Shown: one piece after another, positions 1 through 7,440 of the stretch | How the letters are laid out: every line of letters begins with the position of its first letter | How positions within the stretch are numbered: the first letter of the stretch is position 1 | Assembly: GCA_964391805.1 (NCBI GenBank) | Contig: CAYMNK010000019.1 | Coordinates: 1 to 22,621, forward strand | Reading direction: 5' to 3' | DNA from: RUG14300 sp964391805 | Lineage (GTDB): Bacteria > Bacillota > Clostridia > Christensenellales > CAG-1252 | DNA length: 22,621 nt | Made by a program: the position numbers and the translations under genes | Notes under the pieces: model-generated | What the model saw: only the letters and a program-made list of their open reading frames with translations | Told to the model about the DNA's origin: nothing | Databases searched by the model: none

Positions 1-102
1 CTAACTATTCTTGCAGAACGATTAATGCAAGAATACTATTTCACAAACGGCGGTTCTTTGATAGATTTATCTTCATTGTTCGATCACAACGATGAAGATT
101 AA
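1..102 (+). CDS. C-terminal end of an unknown protein (partial)
   Basis: An open frame runs from the first base to a TAA at 100-102 and encodes the last 33 residues of a protein whose start lies outside the window. The visible tail reads LTILAERLMQEYYF and ends in the acidic FDHNDED. It is treated as coding because the frame is open from the edge, the composition is protein-like, and a good intrinsic terminator begins about 12 bases after the stop. Nothing in 33 residues allows a family assignment. Confidence 0.6.
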   Translation, partial: LTILAERLMQEYYFTNGGSLIDLSSLFDHNDED

Positions 103-114
103 TAATGCTTAGAA

Positions 115-153
115 AAAACGAGTAGAGTGAACTATTTACACCCTGCTCGTTTT
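115..153 (+). terminator. Intrinsic terminator after the partial gene
   Basis: The arms AAAACGAGTAGAGTG (115-129) and CACCCTGCTCGTTTT (139-153) pair over 15 positions with one G-U wobble and one A-C mismatch around a 9-base loop. The 3' arm ends in TTTT and AT-rich sequence follows. It lies just downstream of the stop codon of the partial gene. Confidence 0.75.
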
Positions 154-320
154 ATTAAAATAAATACGAAAAAGTATTATTGAATAAAATATTTTAAAAA
201 GTATTCTATTATTCTATATGTGATCACGTGGGTCCATATTTTTTATTTATTCACTTACCATTTTATGGTTGACAAAAAAATCGTGTTTGATGTTTTAAAT
301 CGAGAAGTGATTTTTACGAA

Positions 321-365
321 AAAAGCCCAAGTCTATACAACAATCGAAGTTCACCTCAGGCTTTT
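321..365 (-). terminator. Probable terminator of the alpha-galactosidase gene
   Basis: On the minus strand, AAAAGCCTGAG and CTTGGGCTTTT pair over 11 positions (two G-U wobbles) around a 23-base loop, and the 3' arm runs into a T tract. It lies about 45 bases past the stop codon of the alpha-galactosidase gene and is oriented correctly. The long loop makes it less certain than a compact hairpin. The rest of 154-409 is AT-rich and shows no convincing gene. Confidence 0.5.
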
Positions 366-409
366 ATTATTGATTTATATAACACTATTGCATTGCATAA
401 AACGTATTA

Positions 410-2569
410 TTAAACAGGCTCAATATAGAGAATAATTGCCGTGCGAGCATTGCCTGCGTACAAATTAAGTCCTGCCATTAGAGCACTACCCTTAACTTTT
501 GCATAGCTATTGATTCCGTCAATATCTCGCACCGAGTAATAAGTATTAGCATCGAGACCTTTAAGTGCTACATTAAAGTAGGCCTCAGTTGAGCTTGCGG
601 GGCGAAAAGCTTGTAATACAGCAGAATTAGCTTTAGAGTCAACATACATCCAGCTGGTCCAGTCCTTCTCGTTTGCAATTCCTCTATAGGGCGTTAAAAC
701 ATAATAATCTTTAAGTAAATATTTGTTAATTTCAAACCATTCATCTAAACCCTGTTTTAACTCATTCCAATTAAGAGTATCTTGCTCGTGATACCATTGA
801 GCATTGTAGGAATAACTCGGCAAATATGAAGCCCTCATCGTGTAAATATCGGTGATACCTGTCGCGAGTTGATCTCCGCCAGACTCCTTTGAAGATGAAC
901 CGTTGAATGGAATCCACTTATTAAAGGTTGACGACATTGCAAGTCTTAGTGAGATTGTAGTACGATCGGAGTCACTTCTTAGAACAGGCACAGAACGACG
1001 CATACTCTCGAGATCGTTTCTTCCGCCACCGGAGGCACAGTTGTCAACATAGGTGCATTTCCCATTTTTTCCGCACCATTCAATAATAGAATCCCAAAGA
1101 GTGTAGTGTCCCTGCATATAAAGGTTTTCTGTAATTCCGGTACGGTTTTCTCCCTCATATCCATCGCCTATTGACCAGAAAATAGCGGGGTCTATGTTGA
1201 AATCCTCGCGATAAAAATCAACGTCGTGAATCGACATAAAGTTCAATATTCTATTAGTGGTCCACTCCAATGCTTCTTTATTACCGAGATTATTGATATA
1301 GCAGTTATTATTTCCATGATCGGAGAGAACCCATTCACGCTTGTAACCATAATTAACCATACCATCGAGGTGAGTAACACGTTCTGGCTCAAACCAAACC
1401 ATCGTCTTTGTGCCTTTAGCATGAGCATAATCGACACTCTCTCTAAAGGAGTTTCCGGGCCATTTTACGCTATCGATCATCCAGGCACCTACGGTGCCCC
1501 ACCAATCACTTGTTTCTGTTCCGCCATATGGTGTTTCGTACCATCCGGCGTCGAACCAGCGAAAAGTCGCGGTCAAACCATGATCATAATAGGCATCCAT
1601 GCTACGTTTCCAACTGTCATACACCTCGGCAATGCTTCCGTCGCTTTTGGGTCTACCCGTGTCATTGGCTAGGGTTGTCAAATTGAAAGGCTGTACTGAT
1701 TCTTCGCTTTTTGCAGATTCTCTAGGCATATTGCAATCCACCATCCAGGCTCTCCAAGCGTTTGTAGCGACATCCTCGTCACGCTCGAAGTATCTTACAA
1801 CCGCCATAAGGGGCGTGCGAACGGTCTCACCGGGCTTAAGATAGGTATTAAGACCGACTGTACCTATCCCGATAAAATTGGTTTGCCCTAATTCGCTATC
1901 ATAACGGAAATCGGCTTGCCAAGTTCCACCCCAACCTATAGCTAACATTGCGCCACCATTGTCGTTTTCTATGTTGAAATAGGGAAAATATACGTGAGTT
2001 GCACGGCCATCGAGAGAAGTAAAATTAACATCGCCTTTAGATAAATCCTTTTCATAAGGTGCATATTGATTGATATGGTCACCTAAAATTCCTTTTAGGA
2101 TGGCATTTGTTCCTTTAAAATTGATATCCATAGCATTAACGTACTTAAGAACATCGCTGTTCTCAGTACCACAGTTTTCAAAGTAAACTGTGTAATCGTA
2201 AGCATTGTAATCCTTATAAAACGCAGTTTCTACAGTAACTACAAGACAACTGTCACTATATAATTTGAGTTTGGTTGTGGTAATTACGCCGTTACGCTCG
2301 TTAACGGAGTTACGAGATATTATTCCGAAATAATCCTCTGAAAATCCCTTATAATATTTATCTCCGTATACGAAGTTAATGGGAAGATTGGAAAGATCCG
2401 AAGTATACCCTTCATATTCCTCTTTAACTGCTTCGTTTACCCTGTTTTCCATGTCTGCATCACCTCCACTGTTATCATTGCTTATTGTTGCATACGCTAC
2501 AATCAAGCTTGAACACATTGCTGCAACTAATATGAATATCATTAATAAGCTCAATAGTTTTTTGTTCAT
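410..2569 (-). CDS. Secreted alpha-galactosidase, GH36-type (melibiase)
   Basis: A 719-residue predicted exo-glycosidase of clan GH-D, which removes alpha-linked galactose (or a related sugar) from oligosaccharides. The N terminus MNKKLLSLLMIF starts a hydrophobic signal peptide that could be cut after VAYA, so the enzyme is probably exported. The (beta/alpha)8 catalytic region is recognisable from WFEPERV, from YREDFN with the likely nucleophile Asp456, and from CASGGGRND followed by RSDSD, where Asp533 or Asp535 lies near the expected acid/base. The start is set at the ATG at 2569 rather than an in-frame TTG 18 bases upstream, because GGAG (2576-2579) lies 6 bases before the ATG. The ATG sits one base beyond the TAA of a short upstream frame, which suggests former translational coupling. 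No sugar transporter or regulator is adjacent. Exact specificity (galactose versus N-acetylgalactosamine) cannot be read from sequence. Confidence 0.87.
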   Translation of the reverse strand: MNKKLLSLLMIFILVAAMCSSLIVAYATISNDNSGGDADMENRVNEAVKEEYEGYTSDLSNLPINFVYGDKYYKGFSEDYFGIISRNSVNERNGVITTTKLKLYSDSCLVVTVETAFYKDYNAYDYTVYFENCGTENSDVLKYVNAMDINFKGTNAILKGILGDHINQYAPYEKDLSKGDVNFTSLDGRATHVYFPYFNIENDNGGAMLAIGWGGTWQADFRYDSELGQTNFIGIGTVGLNTYLKPGETVRTPLMAVVRYFERDEDVATNAWRAWMVDCNMPRESAKSEESVQPFNLTTLANDTGRPKSDGSIAEVYDSWKRSMDAYYDHGLTATFRWFDAGWYETPYGGTETSDWWGTVGAWMIDSVKWPGNSFRESVDYAHAKGTKTMVWFEPERVTHLDGMVNYGYKREWVLSDHGNNNCYINNLGNKEALEWTTNRILNFMSIHDVDFYREDFNIDPAIFWSIGDGYEGENRTGITENLYMQGHYTLWDSIIEWCGKNGKCTYVDNCASGGGRNDLESMRRSVPVLRSDSDRTTISLRLAMSSTFNKWIPFNGSSSKESGGDQLATGITDIYTMRASYLPSYSYNAQWYHEQDTLNWNELKQGLDEWFEINKYLLKDYYVLTPYRGIANEKDWTSWMYVDSKANSAVLQAFRPASSTEAYFNVALKGLDANTYYSVRDIDGINSYAKVKGSALMAGLNLYAGNARTAIILYIEPV

Positions 2570-2570
2570 T

Positions 2571-2753
2571 TTAGTCTCCGTATTCAACTAGTAAATCAAT
2601 TTTAAGTTCAAGTCGATTTGTCCAATAAGAAACGACTTCTTCATCGGTTAAGTCGACTGTTTTCACTATATCCAGTACCGCACGTAAGCTATTCCATGTG
2701 TATCGCAATAAACAATGCTTAATATAAGCACTTTTTCGATTATCGCTATCAAA
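2571..2753 (-). pseudogene. Short coding remnant upstream of the alpha-galactosidase
   Basis: On the minus strand a frame of 60 codons, open from just after a TGA (2754-2756), ends in TAA at 2571-2573. Its product is protein-like (for example LTDEEVVSYWTNRLELKIDL) and ends ...LLVEYGD. The alpha-galactosidase ATG follows one base after the stop and its GGAG lies within the last codons, a typical translational-coupling arrangement. There is no ATG in frame; only a TTG at codon 16 without a ribosome binding site could serve as start. Another minus-strand frame just upstream (about 2756-2830, reading TIFEDLLIFDNNLIVSFHL) is also protein-like. I infer a decayed gene whose 3' end survives, possibly with a frameshift. 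The family is not recognised, and a chance open frame cannot be excluded. Confidence 0.4.
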
Positions 2754-2836
2754 TCAAATGAAATGACACAATTAAATTGTTATCAAAAATCAATAAATCC
2801 TCAAAAATAGTTTTGTATCTAAAATTGTTTTATTAA

Positions 2837-2845
2837 TGATATAAT
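2837..2845 (+). promoter_or_regulatory. Extended -10 promoter of the dap operon
   Basis: TGATATAAT is a perfect extended -10 element 29 bases before the dapB ATG. No good -35 is visible at 16-18 bases, as expected for some extended -10 promoters. The predicted transcript starts near 2852, giving a leader of only about 20 bases without an obvious Shine-Dalgarno sequence. Confidence 0.5.
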
Positions 2846-2873
2846 TCTGCATCGTTCGTCATAATATTACAAT

Positions 2874-3593
2874 ATGGATATAATACTTATAGGCTCAGGG
2901 GGCAAAATGGGGCAGGCAATAATAGATGCGTGTCCGCGAGATTCACAAATCGTTAAATATGTCGATAAACACAATGTTAGGAATTTTTTAGATGAAAATA
3001 CTAAAATCGCAGATGTTATTGTGGATTTTAGTAACCACAGTTTAACCGCTCCGCTTTTGGATTACGCCGTCAAAACGCATACACCTATTCTTATTGCAAC
3101 AACAGGGCAAACCGAGGAAGAAATGTCGATAATAAAAAATGCATCGAATCATATACCTATATTCAAAAGCGGAAATCTAAGTCTTGGAATATGCTTGTTG
3201 TTAAAGTCGATTAAATCCATTATCCACGCCTATCCTGAGGCGGAAGTCGATATAATAGAATTTCATCATCATCATAAACTCGATATGCCATCGGGCACTG
3301 CTCTTCTTTTGGCAGACTGTATTGCTAACATTAATCATGGTAGAGTGGTCTATAAAATTCAAAGCACGCCACGGGATAATAAAGAAATTGTAATCCATTC
3401 TGTTAGGTGCGGTTCGGAAATCGGTAAGCACATTATTAACTTTTCAACAGACGACGAAACGATCACCATTACTCATTCCGCACTAAATAGAAAAGCATTC
3501 GCAAATGGAGCGTTTACAGCTTGCAGGTTTTTGATAAATGCACGCGTTGGATTATACGGAGCGGAGCGTTTGCTATATGAAGATAAGTTTTAG
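2874..3593 (+). CDS. dapB: 4-hydroxy-tetrahydrodipicolinate reductase
   Basis: A cytoplasmic NAD(P)H-dependent reductase of 239 residues that converts 4-hydroxy-tetrahydrodipicolinate to tetrahydrodipicolinate in the diaminopimelate/lysine pathway. The N-terminal nucleotide-binding loop is GSGGKMGQ (residues 7-14). The family signature is present as EFHHHHKLDMPSGTA (129-143), which holds the catalytic His and Lys and the substrate-binding SGT. It is somewhat shorter than many homologues but has both domains. The ATG at 2874 fits the family start; no clear ribosome binding site precedes it, and the transcript may be nearly leaderless. It is the first gene of a three-gene operon and overlaps dapF by 17 bases. 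dapA, the preceding step, is not in this cluster. Confidence 0.93.
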   Translation: MDIILIGSGGKMGQAIIDACPRDSQIVKYVDKHNVRNFLDENTKIADVIVDFSNHSLTAPLLDYAVKTHTPILIATTGQTEEEMSIIKNASNHIPIFKSGNLSLGICLLLKSIKSIIHAYPEAEVDIIEFHHHHKLDMPSGTALLLADCIANINHGRVVYKIQSTPRDNKEIVIHSVRCGSEIGKHIINFSTDDETITITHSALNRKAFANGAFTACRFLINARVGLYGAERLLYEDKF

Positions 3594-4386
3594 TAAATAT
3601 CAGGCAGTTGGAAACGATTATGTATATATAGATTGGAGAACAAAGCCAAACATTGACTACCCATCGTTTACCAAGAGGATAAGTGACAGACATTTCGGAA
3701 TAGGCTCCGATGGTGCGGTGTATATGTTTTATAGCCGAAAAGCAGATATCAAGATGAGAATATTCAACGCGGACGGTTCGGAAGCAGAAATGTGCGGGAA
3801 CGCCGTTAGATGCGTTGCTGACTACCTATATAGCATTATCGGCCTTAATAAAGATACTTTTGTTATCGAAACCGCAACTGGAATTAAAACAATCCATAGA
3901 ACAATTGATGGCATGTACATAGCCGAAATGGGCGTACCGTATATAGTTAATAATAATTCAAAAAAAGCTATTGATATACCTCTTATCATTGAAGATGAAA
4001 TATACTCGATAACTGCAGTTGATATCGGCAATCCACACTGCGTAGTAATGCGAATGCCATCGGATATTAGTAAAATCGGGAAATTAATCGAAAATCATAC
4101 CCTTTTCCCGAATAGAACAAATGTTGAATTTGTTGATGCAGATGATAAATCCATATATGTTCGAGTTTGGGAAAGAGGCTCCTGCGAAACGCTTTCTTGC
4201 GGAACAGGGGCGGTGGCAGTGGGCTTTGTTAGCACTATAGCGGGCATGCGTAATCGTAACGAGTGGATAGAAATACAAATGGCAGGCGGTAGTTTATATG
4301 TATTAATTGATCAAGACGGAACTGCTATGCTAAAAGGCCCGGTTGCGCGCGTATTTGACGGAGTAATAGAATGCAATGAAATATAA
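3577..4386 (+). CDS. dapF: Diaminopimelate epimerase
   Basis: Interconverts LL- and meso-diaminopimelate, giving the meso form used in peptidoglycan and as precursor of lysine. The protein has 269 residues and starts KISFSKYQAVGNDY, the expected family N terminus with GNDY. The catalytic cysteine pair is present: Cys73 in EMCGNAVRC and Cys208 in LSCGTGAVA. The ATG at 3577 is preferred over an in-frame ATG at 3538 because the family N terminus begins here and GGAG lies at 3563-3566. It starts inside the 3' end of dapB (17-base overlap) and its own end overlaps dapL by 11 bases, so the three genes are very likely co-translated. Confidence 0.94.
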   Translation: MKISFSKYQAVGNDYVYIDWRTKPNIDYPSFTKRISDRHFGIGSDGAVYMFYSRKADIKMRIFNADGSEAEMCGNAVRCVADYLYSIIGLNKDTFVIETATGIKTIHRTIDGMYIAEMGVPYIVNNNSKKAIDIPLIIEDEIYSITAVDIGNPHCVVMRMPSDISKIGKLIENHTLFPNRTNVEFVDADDKSIYVRVWERGSCETLSCGTGAVAVGFVSTIAGMRNRNEWIEIQMAGGSLYVLIDQDGTAMLKGPVARVFDGVIECNEI

Positions 4387-5536
4387 TAAGAACTTCGACC
4401 GACTCGGTGAAAACTATTTATTTACCGAAATACGTAAACGTAAAAATGATTATTTAGACAGCCACCCGAATAGTAATCTAATAGATCTTGGGGTCGGAGA
4501 CGTGCGTGGCGGATTACCAGAACATGTTGTCAACGCAATAAAAAACGCAGTAAACGAATATCTTGATCCGTCAACATTTCACGGTTATCCACCCGAACAA
4601 GGTTATCCTTTTTTAAGAGAAAAAATTGTATCATATTATCGGCGTTATGGTGTCAAGCTTGATATTGACGATATTTTTATTTCGGACGGGGCAAAAAGTG
4701 ATATAGGAAATATTCTCGATCTATTTCCTCGCACAACAGCACTTATTCCCACTCCGGTTTATCCTGCATATGTCGACACAAATATTCTAAAAGGAAACAA
4801 AGTTAAAAATGTAATATGCGACATAAATTCGAATTTTTGTCCATCCCCAAATGGTATTAAAATACAACCATATTTGATTTATCTATGTTCGCCGAACAAC
4901 CCGACAGGCGCAGTATATTCAAAATCTCTGTTAGCCGAATGGATTCGTTTTGCTCTTCGTTCGAGATCGATTATTATATTTGATTCTGCATATGAATCTT
5001 TTATCCGTGACGACAGTCCCCATAGTATATTCGAAATCGAGGGAAGCAAAAACTGTTGCATAGAAATAGGTAGTTTTTCCAAACGAGCATCCTTTACCGG
5101 TTTGCGAGTCGGATACTCCATAATAAAACGCTCTGCCTCATCTATGACAAAATTTGGCGAAATATGGAAAAGGCGACATGCTACGAAATTTAATGGGGTA
5201 TCATATATAATGCAAAGAGCGGCGGAAAGCACGTTGACACCCGCGGGAATAGATGCTTGTAACTCTAAAATTGACGAATATTTGGAAAATGCAAAATTGT
5301 TAAAGAACGCCTTTACGAATCTTGGTTTTGATGTTTACGGTGGACAAAATGCCCCATATTTATGGGTGGATTGTAAAGAAAATTCTTGGCAGTTTTTCAA
5401 CGATATATTAGAAAGATACCAAATAATCGGTACCGCAGGAATTGGATTCGGTAAAGGTGGTGAAAATTATTATAGATTATCGGCGTTTGCCTATAGAAAT
5501 GACATATTATCCGCAATTGATAGGCTTAAACGATAA
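4376..5536 (+). CDS. dapL: LL-diaminopimelate aminotransferase
   Basis: A PLP-dependent fold-type I aminotransferase of 386 residues. It makes LL-diaminopimelate from tetrahydrodipicolinate and glutamate in one step, bypassing the succinylase or acetylase branches. Supporting motifs are LGVGDVRGGLPEHVV near the N terminus, HGYPPEQGYPFLRE, the DapL-typical ISDGAKSDIGNI, CSPNNPTGAVY, and SFSKRASFTGLRVGY with the PLP-binding Lys236. The gene begins within the end of dapF. Together the three genes cover tetrahydrodipicolinate to meso-diaminopimelate; DapB makes the substrate, DapL transaminates it and DapF epimerises it. No clear U-tract terminator follows; a weak 9-pair hairpin lies at 5569-5589. 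Confidence 0.92.
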   Translation: MKYNKNFDRLGENYLFTEIRKRKNDYLDSHPNSNLIDLGVGDVRGGLPEHVVNAIKNAVNEYLDPSTFHGYPPEQGYPFLREKIVSYYRRYGVKLDIDDIFISDGAKSDIGNILDLFPRTTALIPTPVYPAYVDTNILKGNKVKNVICDINSNFCPSPNGIKIQPYLIYLCSPNNPTGAVYSKSLLAEWIRFALRSRSIIIFDSAYESFIRDDSPHSIFEIEGSKNCCIEIGSFSKRASFTGLRVGYSIIKRSASSMTKFGEIWKRRHATKFNGVSYIMQRAAESTLTPAGIDACNSKIDEYLENAKLLKNAFTNLGFDVYGGQNAPYLWVDCKENSWQFFNDILERYQIIGTAGIGFGKGGENYYRLSAFAYRNDILSAIDRLKR

Positions 5537-5683
5537 CAATTTGTCGTAAATACTTATCCAAAAGAAAACACTCTAACAAGGTTGGTGTGCGGAATAAACA
5601 TATTGAAGTACTTAATTACACAAACAATTATCACATTTAGCTATATTTTTTGCTGAAGTGCTTTTATATTTCTTTAAAAAATC

Positions 5684-5712
5684 TTGACAGAATTTTGCAA
5701 GTCTTATATAAT
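5684..5712 (+). promoter_or_regulatory. Consensus sigma-A promoter of the cobalamin uptake unit
   Basis: TTGACA (5684-5689) and TATAAT (5707-5712) are perfect consensus hexamers with a 17-base spacer. The predicted start near 5719 puts the whole riboswitch in the leader, about 337 bases before the first ATG. Confidence 0.85.
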
Positions 5713-5739
5713 TAGACAAAATATTGAATATTGAACAGT

Positions 5740-5870
5740 TGTCAGGATTAGTCGTTCTTGTTAAGAATAGGCTATTAACAGTGGGAATCTTGGTGAGAAT
5801 CCATCGCAACAGCCATTACCGTAATCGACATTTAGTCCTAAGTCGGAAAACCTGCCTGATAGCAAATTCG
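5740..5870 (+). promoter_or_regulatory. Cobalamin (B12) riboswitch
   Basis: The leader has hallmarks of the cobalamin riboswitch: a GGGAATC-x-TGGTGAGAATCC core (5783-5802), a TTACCGTAAT element (5817-5825), and a B12-box-like CGGAAAACCTGCCT (5844-5857). GCTAT (5771-5775) can pair with ATAGC (5859-5863) to close the domain. It lies between a strong promoter and a pair of terminators, upstream of a DUF4430 lipoprotein and an ECF S component, a context that fits vitamin B12 uptake. Binding of an adenosyl- or methyl-cobalamin-type ligand should reduce downstream expression. Boundaries are approximate, and which cobalamin form is sensed cannot be told. Confidence 0.87.
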
Positions 5871-5931
5871 GTCGATAATATCTCGGGTAAAGGAGATATG
5901 CCGAAGGGTTCTCCCTTTTAGCATCACTTTG

Positions 5932-5958
5932 CCTTCTCGAACTTCGAGAAGGTGTTTT
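5932..5958 (+). terminator. Riboswitch terminator 1
   Basis: CCTTCTCGA (5932-5940) and TCGAGAAGG (5944-5952) form a perfect 9-base-pair stem with a 3-base loop, followed by TGTTTTTA. It is the first of two terminators between the aptamer and the first gene. Smaller hairpins upstream (ATATCTC/GAGATAT at 5878-5899 and AAGGG/CCCTT at 5904-5917) may belong to the switching region. Confidence 0.8.
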
Positions 5959-5967
5959 TACCTTAAA

Positions 5968-5993
5968 ACCGACCGAAATGGTCGGTATTTTTT
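5968..5993 (+). terminator. Riboswitch terminator 2 (tandem)
   Basis: ACCGACC (5968-5974) and GGTCGGT (5980-5986) form a perfect 7-base-pair stem with a GAAAT loop, followed by ATTTTTTAT. It lies 16 bases after the first terminator and still upstream of the first coding region, so it could act as a backup in the off state. Confidence 0.75.
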
Positions 5994-6055
5994 ATAAACA
6001 ATGTGTAAAAATCGCGTACAAAAGCGAAAAAAAATTCAAAGGAGTTACTTACTTT

Positions 6056-6493
6056 ATGAAAAAAACTTTTATCAAAACATTGACCGCTATAATGGCAATC
6101 ATTATCGTACTTTCCTGTGTTTTAGCTTTCACGGCTTGTATAAACGATAGCATTCAACTAACCGATACCGCTGTATTTGTAACCGTTGGCACAAAATACA
6201 TGTCAGACCTAAAAGATAAGACTCTAAAGAATTATTTAGACGTATTAGTAGAAAAAGAACTCATCAGTTACGAGTTAGAAGGAACAATGATTGTTACCAT
6301 CAACGGAGTAACTGCAAATTACGAGAAAGATAAAACCTCTTGGATGATTTATTCCAACGATAATGAAAACACAGATGCAACATGGGGAACCTATGAATAT
6401 GAAGGCGTTACATACGCATCCACCACACTTGGTATTGTAGATCTTCCCATCAAAGACGGTTGCACTTACGTATTCGTAATCACACAATTTTAA
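6056..6493 (+). CDS. DUF4430 (transcobalamin-like) lipoprotein, probable cobalamin-binding
   Basis: A small surface lipoprotein of 145 residues. The signal sequence is MKKTFIKTLTAIMAII followed by a lipobox ending AFTAC, with the lipidated Cys at residue 28. The mature part (about 90-145: GVTANYEKDKTSWMIYSN, WGTYEYEGVTY, GCTYVFVITQF) matches the DUF4430 pattern, a domain related to the C-terminal domain of transcobalamin. The start at 6056 follows AAAGGAG (6038-6044); an upstream in-frame ATG at 5978 lies inside the terminator hairpin and is rejected. The riboswitch upstream and the ECF S component downstream indicate that it captures a corrinoid outside the membrane and hands it to the transporter. 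The ligand is inferred from context. Confidence 0.82.
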   Translation: MKKTFIKTLTAIMAIIIVLSCVLAFTACINDSIQLTDTAVFVTVGTKYMSDLKDKTLKNYLDVLVEKELISYELEGTMIVTINGVTANYEKDKTSWMIYSNDNENTDATWGTYEYEGVTYASTTLGIVDLPIKDGCTYVFVITQF

Positions 6494-6502
6494 TTATTAA
6501 CC

Positions 6503-7252
6503 ATGAACAACTCAACGGTAAGGATATTAGGATATAACGTATATTGGTCGGAATTATTGGTATTCCTATCTTTTATTTTAATCACTGTCCTTGCCGTTGA
6601 CGTTATAATCGCAATTCGTAAAAGAATTAAGGACATTGATGCACAACTTTACGGTGCTAAACCAAACAAAAAAGAGAAAAAAATTAAATACTCTAAACCG
6701 CTATCAAATAACAAAGCGTTGAGCGGAGCAAAACGAGTGGCACTCATAGCCGTTTGTACCGCTCTTATAGAGGGCTGTAAATTAGCATTATCTTTTATTC
6801 CTAATGTAGAAGTCGTTACATTGTTATGTGCGTTATTCGGATATGCTTTCGGTTGGTACGGTGTAATATCGGTAGCGTTATTCGTATGTATAGAGCCTTT
6901 AGTTTGGGGATTTGGTGCCTGGATAATATACTATTTTATCTATTGGCCACTTGTTGCTATAGTTTTTATGCTATTTGCTAAACTTAAACTGCGTAATAGA
7001 CTCTTATTTACGGTAACCGCAGTAATACTGACCATATTTTTCGGCGTTCTTTCCGCTGTGGTCGACGTTTTAATATATAATAAACCGTCAAATTTTGTTC
7101 GAGTATTTCCGGGTTATTATCTAAGAGGAATGGCATTTTACATAATCCAAGTAACCTGCAATATGCTACTGTTTCCTATAGCATTTGTGCCTCTATCCGA
7201 CACATTGGTCAAACTTAATAAAAAATTCCGCTTATCCGCAAAAAAAGGCTAA
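6503..7252 (+). CDS. ECF transporter S component, probable cobalamin-specific
   Basis: An integral membrane substrate-binding subunit of 249 residues. A first membrane helix (about 17-39) is followed by a basic cytoplasmic stretch (KPNKKEKKIKYSK), then a core of about five to six helices beginning ALIAVCTALIEGCKLAL. Segments such as LCALFGYAFGWYGVISVAL and EPLVWGFGAWIIYYF are typical of ECF S components in Clostridia. No ATPase or EcfT gene is nearby, so it must use the shared group II EcfA-A'-T module encoded elsewhere. It starts 9 bases after the lipoprotein stop without a visible ribosome binding site, which suggests translational coupling. The riboswitch makes cobalamin or a precursor the likely substrate; the sequence alone does not prove it. 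Confidence 0.8.
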   Translation: MNNSTVRILGYNVYWSELLVFLSFILITVLAVDVIIAIRKRIKDIDAQLYGAKPNKKEKKIKYSKPLSNNKALSGAKRVALIAVCTALIEGCKLALSFIPNVEVVTLLCALFGYAFGWYGVISVALFVCIEPLVWGFGAWIIYYFIYWPLVAIVFMLFAKLKLRNRLLFTVTAVILTIFFGVLSAVVDVLIYNKPSNFVRVFPGYYLRGMAFYIIQVTCNMLLFPIAFVPLSDTLVKLNKKFRLSAKKG

Positions 7253-7306
7253 GCCAAAAACAACCACTACGGTTTAGAATAACTAAGCATCTATTTTTTC
7301 GTTTTT

Positions 7307-7327
7307 CTCCGATTATCGGAGTTTTTT
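7307..7327 (+). terminator. Terminator of the cobalamin uptake operon
   Basis: CTCCGA (7307-7312) and TCGGAG (7316-7321) form a 6-base-pair stem with a TTA loop directly followed by six T residues. It lies 55 bases after the ECF S component stop. Confidence 0.8.
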
Positions 7328-7440
7328 ATTAATAAGTGAAATATGGGTATTTTTAATATACTTAAACATCATTTTTTTTCATATCATACCGTTTACCGTC
7401 CCATAATGCAACGTATCTCGTTCGCCGTCACACTAAAAAG

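Noticed and set aside
220..435. Open frame of 71 codons on the plus strand
   Set aside because: It has no ribosome binding site, a low-complexity hydrophobic product, and crosses the alpha-galactosidase stop and its terminator.
1226..1672. Open frame of 148 codons on the plus strand
   Set aside because: It lies wholly opposite the alpha-galactosidase, has no start signal, and its product is only the shadow of a conserved enzyme.
5569..5589. Hairpin after dapL as a terminator
   Set aside because: A 9-pair stem with one mismatch, but no T tract follows, so termination is not supported.
5724..5921. Open frame through the riboswitch
   Set aside because: It reads across the cobalamin riboswitch, whose conserved RNA elements explain the sequence; there is no ribosome binding site.
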